Positions 40,797-48,567 of a DNA stretch of 48,567 bases are shown here, piece by piece; position 1 is the first letter of the stretch, and the number at the start of each line of letters is the position of its first letter. A program made the translations under genes and the position numbers. The stretch comes from Caecitellus pseudoparvulus (Eukaryota > Bigyra: Bicosoecida): positions 1-48,567 of the forward strand of contig CBFFRQ010000123.1 in assembly GCA_965644315.1 (NCBI GenBank), given 5' to 3'. The notes below the pieces were generated by a model that worked only from the letters and a program-made list of their open reading frames with translations, was not told where the DNA came from and did no database searches.

Positions 40797-43700
40797 ATGG
40801 CCTCTCGCAACACACGAGGCAACGGCAAATGGACGGCCCAGGAGGACGAGGCGCTGCGGAAGGGTGTCGCAGCTTGTGGGCCTCGGAATTGGCGAGCCAT
40901 CAGCGATCAGTACCTGAAGGGCCAACGTACTGATGTCCAGTGCCTGCACCGATGGAACAAGGTGAGCACAACTGCGACAGCGTTTCATGCGCGTTGCCAG
41001 CCCGACTGGGCAGCAGTCATCACCTTCCCGGGGCCACGTGCTGAGCAGGTGCTGCGCCCAGGGCTGGTGAAGGGGCCATGGACGTCAGAGGAGGATGAGG
41101 TTATCGTGCTGGCCATCAAGGAGGGCGTCACGCGTTGGTCAGACATCGCCGCTCGCATCCCAGGCCGGATCGGCAAGCAGTGTCGCGAGAGGTGGTTCAA
41201 CCACCTGGACCCAAACCTGCTCAAGACGCCATGGACAGCAGAGGAAGATGCCATCCTTGAACAATGCCATCGCAGAGTCGGTGCGTTCGGCGCTGCACTG
41301 TTTGTCGCGGTGTGCTGTGCATTCACACGCCAGCCAGGCTGCACTTGACTGCGGGCCCCGTGGGGGTGAGCAGAGGTGCAAGGCACTGCTTCAGAGCCAC
41401 AGCCTGGTCTGCAGGCTGCCCTGTGCGATGCACCGTGGTGGTGTGCGTGCTGGTGCATGGCCTGTGAGCCTGGCCCTTGGAGCACTGCGCACTTCACAGT
41501 GCTGGGGGCGTTTCTTGCTCGAAGGCTGCACCCTCGTCTGCAGGGCACGGCGCTGCCTGTGTTTCGTGGAGCCGTGCTTGGCAGCCCGCCCTCGCTGCAC
41601 TTGTTCCTCAATGTGTGCCTGCCCTGCCTGCTGTGGCCATCACTGACCCACTGCGCACCACGCAGGCAACCGCTGGAGTGAGATAGCCAAGAAGCTGCCT
41701 GGCCGCAGCGAAAACTCGGTGAAGAATCGGTGGAACTCTGCTGTGCGCAAGAAACGATCCAGTGGGCAGGGGGAGGGCGACAGCAGCATGTCAGACGCCT
41801 CCTCCGAAGCCAGCCAGCGCTCGGATCGCTCCAAGGGCAACACGCCGGCGCTGCGGCGCGGTACCCGGCGCCGTGTGCCCAAGCGCAGCAGCCCCACGCC
41901 AGCCCCCGCTGCTGCGCCGCAACCCAAGGCTGCCACTTCTTCTGCGCCCCCCCCTGTGCCCCCCACAAGCCAGCCGGCAGCCTCCGCTGGCGTGCCTCGG
42001 GGCATGCCCTTCCCCATGGCCGCCGCCAAGATGATGGCAGCGCGTGGCATGCCTCGCATGGTGGCTGTCCCGGGACCAGGGGGGGTGCTCATGCATGTGC
42101 CGCTGTTCCCCAGGCCGCCCGGCATGGCGCCTGGCATGGTCATGACGCCCCCCTCCGGCGCCTTCGTGCAGACGCCGCGTGGCCTCATGCTGCTGCCGCA
42201 AGGCATGCCCCGTGGCATGGGCATGCCTTCCGCAGCGGCTGTCGCAGCCATGCAAGCCCACTTGGCAGCCTCCACGGCGGGGTCCACGCCCACCGTCCCC
42301 TCGTCCCAGGCGCCCAGCACCTCCGCCCCCCTGGCGCCCCCCACTGTGCCAGCCTTCGGCACGCCTGCGCAGGGCATGCCCAGGCCCATGGCCTTCATGC
42401 CTGGCGTGGGCCCAGTCTTGCTCCGGCCAGTGGCCACCATGGGCCCCCACGGCAAGCCAATCACCGTGAACGTGCCCGTGTTTCCCAATGGCCAGCCTGT
42501 GCCCATGCACTTGCTGCCGCGCGGGGTACCGCAGGGCATGCCAGCTGCCGCTCAGGCAGCATTCCTGCAGCAGCAAGCGGTCGCTGCTGCAGCTGCTGCG
42601 GCACGCAGCTCTGGCAGCACGACCACGACGCGCCCCAGCACAGAAGCCAGCATCAGCGCGGCTGTGGCGGCTGCCAAAGCACGCGCATCTGGTGCAGTCA
42701 CGCCCACGCCTCGACCAGTGGCGGTGCCTGACGTGACGGGCATTGAGGCAGAGGGAGCGGACACGCTGGAGGCGTCTGTGGACACCATTTCAGACTACCA
42801 CCACCAGAAGAAGCGCAGGGACTTGAGTGCCCGAGCCAAGGGGAACGGCGTGCCGCTGCCCAGCCCCCCCCAAGATGCAACCGGCGACGGCGGCGGCGAC
42901 CTCGGCACGTCCTTCGACTGGGACGACAGCGTGGATGACCGGGAGCCTGGCGCATTCTTGGCCGCCACAGCGCCCGCCATGCTGTGGCAGACGGCACCCT
43001 CTGCCAGCCACGGCGCCCAGCGGACCAGTGCACCGCCCTCGCCAGCCGCCAGCGGGCGACGCAGGCGCCACCGCAGCGGCACTGACGACTCTTCTGGCCT
43101 GCGCATTCGGGCAGGGGGTGTGCTGGGGCACGGCACCGCCGCGGCGCCCACCCTGACGCCTTCCCAAGAGCAGGGGTACATTGACTGGACGGCCACACCC
43201 ACACCGACTGCGTATCCTGATGCTGGGAGTGCTGGCGGCACACGCCAGCGCTCCAACAGCGCACTGAGTGAAGGTAGCCGCGGGAAGAAGCGCGATGCAC
43301 ACGACTCCAGCCGGCGCAGCAGCAATGCCTCCACGCAGGGCGAGGCACCGTGGCCCATCAGCCCGACAGGGGACGCCGCCACGGCGCCCTCGGAGAGGCG
43401 GTCCATCCTGCGAGCCCGGCGGGGGTCCGGTGCCTCCGGCGTCTCTGCGGCCTCAGGCGTCAGCTCAGGCGTGCAGTCAGCCATGGAGCCGTGGGCCAGC
43501 TCAGCGGGGGCGTCAGGCGGCGACGGTGGCGACAGTGATGAGGACATCGCCTCAGCACTGGGTGCGACAGTGCAGTCCAGCCAGGGGGGTAGCCCCGGCG
43601 TGATGTGGGACTTCCAGGCGGGGGATGGTACGCGGGGCCAAGGCGCAGGGGATGCCTTCTTGGCAGGCTCGCACGTGCGTGGGGAGGGCGGTGCTCCGCA

Positions 43701-44745
43701 GGCAGTGCCTGTTGCTGCAGGGCCCCGTGGCGCCACTATGAGCCCCCGGCACCCACCCCGCACACCCGCCAGTCCCCAGGCCGCCGCACACACCCCAGCT
43801 CACGCCCACCTGGGGCCGGGCGTCGTGCTGTGGGGGGCACCTTCCACGACCCCCGCGGCAGGATTCGCACCTGCCTTCTCCCCTGGCGCAGGGGCCTTGG
43901 GATCTGTGGGCTTCCCCGTCCCAGGCACAGCTGCCCTGCACGCCTCAGCACCTGGACTGCCCACACCCCGCGCACAGGGCAGCATGAGCAGCCCCAGCGG
44001 GCCCAGCGACAGTGCTGATGACCTGCACCTGTCGCAAGGGGGGGATGAGGCGTCCGGCCTGGACGTGGACTGGTCTCTCTCCTTCGGCGGCATGACGGTG
44101 GAGAGCCCCAGCAACGGGCAGGGTGGCGGGCAGGGGCGTGCCGGTGTTCCTGGCCAGCCTGCCACGGAGGAAGTGTACGCGGCTGCTCCCTTGGCAGTGG
44201 TGGGGCGCAGCATGCCCATCCACGAGGGGCAGCGGGCAGAGGGCGAGGGCAGCATGCAACCTCCCACCCGGGGAGGGGCAGCTGGGCCACGGGCTCCTGC
44301 TGCACAGCCGACTTTTGGGGAGGGCGGCGTGATCGACGGCCTCATCCTGACCACTGAAGACGATGGAGACTGCATTGGTGACTTGGAGGTGCCAGCATCC
44401 CTGGCCATGCCGGCGCCGCTCCCTTCCCCTGGCGATGCTGCTCAGCGCGGGGACAGGCAGGGGAGGCTGGGCATTGACAGCATGCAGGGGTCTCGCACCC
44501 CCCAGCGCATCTCCCTGGCGGCAGCTGCCGGCCAGGTGCCTGGTTTTGACGCACTGCCCAGCTTCCACAGCCTGTCAGGCGACGGCGGCTTCGCCCAAGG
44601 GTCCAGCGGTGCCGTGCCCGGTGCGGTTGGCGAGGCCCCCCTCCACTCACAGCCTGCAGGCTCGGAGGATGAGGTGAACACCAGCAACCACAGCGATGGC
44701 ATTCCCCTGGACACAAGCGCCACGCTTGACACGAGCTTGTTGTGA
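40797..44745 (+). CDS. three-repeat MYB (3R-MYB-like) transcription factor with a long disordered tail
   Basis: The exons are 40797-40961, 41049-41280 and 41666-44745, giving 1158 residues. Joins are phase 0 (GTGAGC) and phase 1 (GTGCGT). The first about 160 residues form three SANT/MYB repeats: KWTAQEDEALRKGVAACG with WRAISDQ; GPWTSEEDEVIVLAIKEG with WSDIAARIPGRIGKQCRERW; and TPWTAEEDAILEQCHRRVG with WSEIAKKLPGRSENSVKNRW. The second and third are close to c-Myb and plant 3R-MYBs, which bind AACNG elements and control cell-cycle genes. R1 has an unusual end (YLKGQRTDVQCLHRW). The tail is Pro/Ala/Met-rich, with recurring GMPR or RGMP motifs at about residues 260-430, followed by Ser/Gly/Asp-rich sequence. 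The 385-nt second intron is the longest in the window. Confidence 0.92.
41281..41665 (+). other. 385-nt intron in the MYB gene
   Basis: It is GTGCGT...CCACGCAG, phase 1, and splits the third MYB repeat between HRRV and NRWSEI. It is four to six times the usual length. It contains CTGCCTGC/CTGTGGCC-type simple pyrimidine-rich sequence, but no ORF with a domain and no recognisable RNA gene. Confidence 0.7.
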
Positions 44746-44758
44746 CGCGGCCGCCACC

Positions 44759-47700
44759 TCACGCGCGGATGCCCAAGCTCAGGTACTGGAACGTGTCATA
44801 CATGGACGTCGAGAAGGCTTCGGCGCTGCTGTTGATGAGGCCGTTCATGAAGTCAGCGACCTGCGAGTCTGTGTTGAGGTGTGGCGCGAAGCGGCTGTTC
44901 AGCTCGGACATGACCGCTGCGGGGCCTTTCTGGAAACACGGCAGGTGGCTATTGCCGGCCAGCGTCATCTCGACGAGGAGCAGCAGCTTGGGAGCTGCCT
45001 TGCGCAGGGCCATGAAGCCTCGAATGCAGAGAGACCGGTAGTAGCTGAACAACCTGCTGTCCTTGCCCCCCAGCACGCTGACAAAGTCTGCCGTCAGCTT
45101 GAACGGCGCCGCCTCAAAGTTCATGTTGCCGCCAGGGGAGGAGGTGAAGAGGAACCCGAAGTCGATGTGGATGATGTGCCCGTTGGCATCCAGGAGGATG
45201 TTGCCGTTGTGGCGGTCCTTGATCTGCAGCAGGTAGCAAGCCAGGCTGTACCCAGCCAGGCTCCGGGCAAAGTTCTGCCGAGCCAGGGAGTCCCGCTTGC
45301 TGCCGTGGCGCCCACGTCGGAAGTGCCGCGTGAACCAGTCCGACAAGTCAGTGAAGGAGTCATCGCCGTTCTTGAGCGCGTGCAAGGAGACCGTGTCGGG
45401 GATGGCTTCGATGATGCCGCCGTCCTCGTCTGTGGCCAGAATGTCGTACGGGCGCAGCCACACTGGCACCCCTGCCGCCTTCCAAATGCCTGCCATCTGC
45501 TGCAGCAGCTGGGATGTGAACTGCTCCTGGCGCAAGTCGTCGTGGGACTTGATGATGACGGGCACAAGGCGCCAGCCTTCGTGGTGTCCGTAGGGGGAGC
45601 TGGCTCGCACCTCCTCGGCCTTGTCCTTCCACCGCTGCGTGAAGGCGACGTTCACCACCTGCCCCTCCTCCCCGCCCCCATCCTCCACCACAGACCCCAC
45701 CTCAGACGCCCCACGGGGTCTGTGGCTATCTGCAGCAGCTGCACCACCACCCCCTCGCCTCGCCCCCACGCCGGCAGCGATGGCCTCGTCGATGTCTGAC
45801 ACGCCGCCATTGGCCTCGAAGTCTGTCATGCCGGGCGGGGGGGAGCGCAGAGCAGCAGGGCGCCGGCTGGGCGCGTCCGCCTTCAAGGCGCGCGTTTCCC
45901 CCGCCGAGCTGGAGGTGGGCGCAGCATGGGACGCGCCTGCTCCGACACCATCGCCACGCCCGTGCTGCCACATGCCCAGCGGGTGTGCTCCCGGCCGCTG
46001 CGCGCCTGGCGAGTGCAGGTGGGCATCCACTGCATGCACAGCCTGTGCCGCAGGTGGCGTGTTCTGCCCGTCGCTGTCTGAGAAGACGGAGTCGCCGTCC
46101 CCCTCCTCCAGGTCCGGCGGTGCGCTGGCACGGTCGACACTGCTGCCCACGCCATACCGCGTGCTGTGGTCCAGCGCAGCTCGAGCTCGGGAAGGCGCCT
46201 TCAGGGTCCGCCCCTGCCCGGTGCCTGGCGCCTTGGCATGCTGAGTGGGGGGGAGCAGGCTCTGCTGCGCCGCGAGTGGCGCCTGCTTGCGCGCTGCGCC
46301 GCCCCTGCGCTTGGGCCGGATGCCACGGGGCGGCAGGATGGGGCGTGTAGGGGATGCCCCTGTACCCTTGGCGTCGCCCCAGGCGCCGCTGCGTGCCCCC
46401 TCGCCCCCTCCTGCCGGGCGAGGGGGCGAAATCAACTCAACATGGCCACGCTCGGAGGCACTGGTGCCCCCGCCGTCACTGCTGGATGGCGACGCACCGC
46501 CGTCAGGCAGTGCTTCTGCCACGGAGCCTTGCCGGGCACTGCGCTTGCGCCGCCGCTTCGCGCCCTCCGCCACCGCCCCCGTCGCGCTCTGGGCACGCAT
46601 GTGCAGGCCTTGGAACGCGGCGGTTGCGGCGGCGCCCGCAGCCCGCCCAAACTCCCGCATGCGCTCCGAGGCGTCAGCAAACATGTCTGCGAAGTTGCCC
46701 GACTCCCCCCGGTCGCGCTTGCCCTCGCCGTCTTCCTCACTGCTGCTCTCGCTGTCCCCCAGGCCCCACGTGTACGCAGCGAAGCGGGAGGCCCCGTGCG
46801 CCTCGGGAGCAGAGGGCGGTGGGTGGGCTGGTGCTGGTGCGGCCTTGCGGCCCCTGCGCTGCCGCCGGGCCCGGGCAGCCGACGCGTATGCCGCTGTCGT
46901 GTGCAGCGCATGTGTTTGCTGCCCAGCCAGGTACGCGTCGAGGTTGGAGGCGCCCACCCTTGCGCGGCGGGCGGCGGCCTTGGTGTGTCCGAAGAGGACG
47001 GGGCTGAGCCCCACCACCTCCAGCACTGCCATGAACGGCACGCGCTCCTTGGTCTTGAAGCAGAAGCTGTGCTCGGGGTGCACCGCCACGATGCGGTTAT
47101 GGGGGTCACCCACGGGCACGTATAGCGTCGCCTGCACTCTGTCCCCCACATGGGCTCCAAGGTATGCCGCGGAGATGCCCGCCAAGCGACTGCGCAGGGT
47201 GGGGTTGCGCTGGTCGGCCTCTGTCTCCCGTAGCCGCCGTGAGAGCTGCAGGAATTCATCCCAGAACATGAGGTTTGCGCCGTACCAGGCTGCGGGGCGG
47301 GCAGTGGCGGAACGTGGCGCGATGCGGGCAGGCAGCGCTGCCGCCACCAGCGTCACCTGCTGCTCCTCCTCACTGCCGTTACCCTCCAGGGCATGGTACG
47401 CGTCACTGGCGGGGGGCGGCACTGGCGTCGTGCCCTTGCTGTCTGACAGCAGTGCCTGGGAGGCCAGGGTGTCCTGGGCGCCAGCAGCGGTGGCTGCCTG
47501 GGGTGTCGGGCTGGCCACCAGCTGCATGCTGGACTTGCCCGCCCCCGCCGTGCCGGCCAAGACCAAGCGCCCAGGGCCTGAGTCCATGAAGCGCCGGGCG
47601 GCTGTGCGCCCTGTGGCGGTGATGGCGCGCGTGAGTGGGCACGGGTTGCCATAGAAGTCAGCCAGGGGGTCACCTGTGCCGGGGGCTGCTGGGCGCACCT

Positions 47701-48503
47701 GCTGGGCGACAGAGGACACCAGGGGGCTGGTGAAGGCTGGCGCAGTGCGCACAGCATATGAGTTCAGGAACCAGTGCAAGCGGTGCGCGAAGAGGAGGGA
47801 CCTGTGAGGGGCGGGGGCGGTGCAGTGGCCGCTGCACCGCAAGCGCTTCCCGGCCAAACGCACTTCTCTGCCTGGCCCAGCAGGAAGGTCGCCAGGAGTT
47901 GAGAGTCGGCCATGCCGCCATGCAGCAAGACGTTCATGAGCTGGTGGGGTGTCAGGGAGAGGGGAGGGGGGTGACAGAGAAGGCTTGCCTGGCGGGCGGC
48001 GTGCGTGCCTCCTGCCTGGTGCGCGAGCCACACATGGAACCCAGCAGGCAGCAGTGGATGTTGAGAAAACGCACCTGGGGGGCGTAGAAGCGGAACTGGT
48101 TCGGAAATCTATCGTGGTAGTCATACAACTCCGCGTCCACATTCTGCGCACAAGCGGCGTGGAGCTCAATGGCGTGGGAAGCTAGCACGAGCACAGGGCG
48201 GAAACTGCGGGGACATGCGCCCTGCCAGCAGCCCCTCACCTCATGAGCATACAGCTTGGCCACGACGTAAAAGGCACTATCGCCACCACTGGCACGACCA
48301 GCGAAGTTCATGACTGCCTGTAGCCGAGCCACTGCCCGTTGAAAGCGGGAGACGATGTTCACCTGTGCTGCGGGGGAAGGCCCGCAGCAGCCACCACAGC
48401 ACTTTGAGCCTTCTTCAGCGGTGCTGTCCATGGCTGTGTACTCGTCTTGCTTCCCCGGACCACAGCACCCGCCACAACAGCCAGCTGCCTGACTGGTCTC
48501 CAT
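44759..48503 (-). CDS. PI4KB: phosphatidylinositol 4-kinase, type III beta
   Basis: The exons are 48503-48240, 48143-48075, 47940-47864 and 47801-44759, giving 1150 residues. The joins are phase 0, 0 and 2, with GTGAGG, GTGCGT and GTGCGT donors. The N-terminus has two cysteine clusters (AAGCCGGCCGPGKQDE at about 6-20, then SKCCGGCCGPSPAAQ at about 36-50). The lipid-kinase-unique region follows (ELYDYHDRFPNQFRFYAP; LMNVLLHGGMADSQLLATFL; SLLFAHRLHWFLNSYAV). A long disordered insert runs from about 400 to 860. The kinase domain begins near 880 (VPVIIKSHDDLRQEQF). The catalytic loop, DRHNGNILLDANGHIIHIDF near 1000-1020, is intact, with GFLF following. The end LYDTFQYL-type (MYDTFQYLSLGIRA) is typical of PI4KB. 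The enzyme makes PI4P at the Golgi. The stop is 13 nt from that of the MYB gene. Confidence 0.93.
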
Positions 48504-48567
48504 GTTCAGCAAAGGCGTGCAAGAGTCAGCGAGAGGCAGCGGAGGGCTCGGCGCTCCCGCCAGGGTG
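48504..48567. other. right-edge 5' flank of PI4K gene
   Basis: These 64 nt lie upstream of the PI4K start codon and contain G/C-rich sequence only. No further gene can be read. Confidence 0.5.

Noticed and set aside
1-48567. Transposons, CRISPR arrays, tRNA or rRNA genes, and toxin or virus genes
   Set aside because: Looked for on both strands by eye; no terminal repeats, transposase or capsid motifs, cloverleaf or rRNA-like segments were recognised.

Overview
The window is nuclear DNA from a GC-rich, gene-dense, flagellated single-celled eukaryote. It carries spliceosomal (PRP31), eIF3 (EIF3L), ER sterol (C-14 reductase), mitochondrial uniporter (MCU) and phosphoinositide (PI4K-beta) genes. 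Introns are GT-AG and mostly 62-110 nt, with donors of the GTGAGT or GTGCGT type. Two or three genes look ciliary or basal-body related. I cannot name the species. The TGTAA poly(A) signal of green algae is not evident at the gene ends, so a GC-rich heterokont, haptophyte or other free-living flagellate fits better than a chlorophyte, but this is inference. I saw no tRNA, rRNA, transposon or CRISPR array.

Layout: an unidentified minus-strand gene leaves at the left edge (1-354) and is divergent, across a 26-bp perfect palindrome, from a P-loop NTPase gene (459-2112). A poorly resolved stretch (2113-2972) may hold a short minus-strand spliced gene. Then come PRP31 (+, 2973-4667), MCU (-, 4765-6376), C-14 sterol reductase (+, 6760-8239), a giant LRR/Sfi1-repeat/coiled-coil protein (+, 8408-17189), DUF4336 (-, 17217-18267), an RRM-RGG protein (+, 18781-20313), a CFAP96-like ciliary protein (-, 20343-21506), a 1.8-kilo-residue protein of unknown function (+, 22124-27653), TMTC-type O-mannosyltransferase (-, 27665-30025), an LPLAT acyltransferase (+, 30789-32263), a four-exon gene for a small MGACCC protein (-, 32274-32944), EIF3L (-, 33067-35466), an unidentified four-exon gene (+, 35643-36651), a Dispatched-like RND permease (-, 36679-40418), a 3R-MYB factor (+, 40797-44745) and PI4K-beta (-, 44759-48503).

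Most start codons and exon joins were rebuilt by reading splice sites by eye. Each accepted gene closes to a whole number of codons after intron removal. Gene orientation largely alternates. Convergent neighbours are separated by only 10-97 nt between stop codons, so 3' UTRs must overlap or be minimal. Divergent pairs share lower-GC spacers of about 100-760 nt. Introns sit almost entirely at the 5' ends of genes, and the last exon is usually far the longest.

The genes do not form one pathway. Recurrent themes are membrane and lipid biology (sterol reductase, RND permease, LPLAT, PI4K-beta, TMTC, MCU), the flagellar apparatus (LRR/Sfi1 giant, CFAP96-like), and RNA or translation housekeeping (PRP31, EIF3L, RRM-RGG). 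The most novel-looking items are the LRR/Sfi1 giant, the duplicated CCGGCCG cysteine motif at the PI4K-beta N-terminus, the small gene for an MGACCC protein, and the Cys-for-His change in the acyltransferase.
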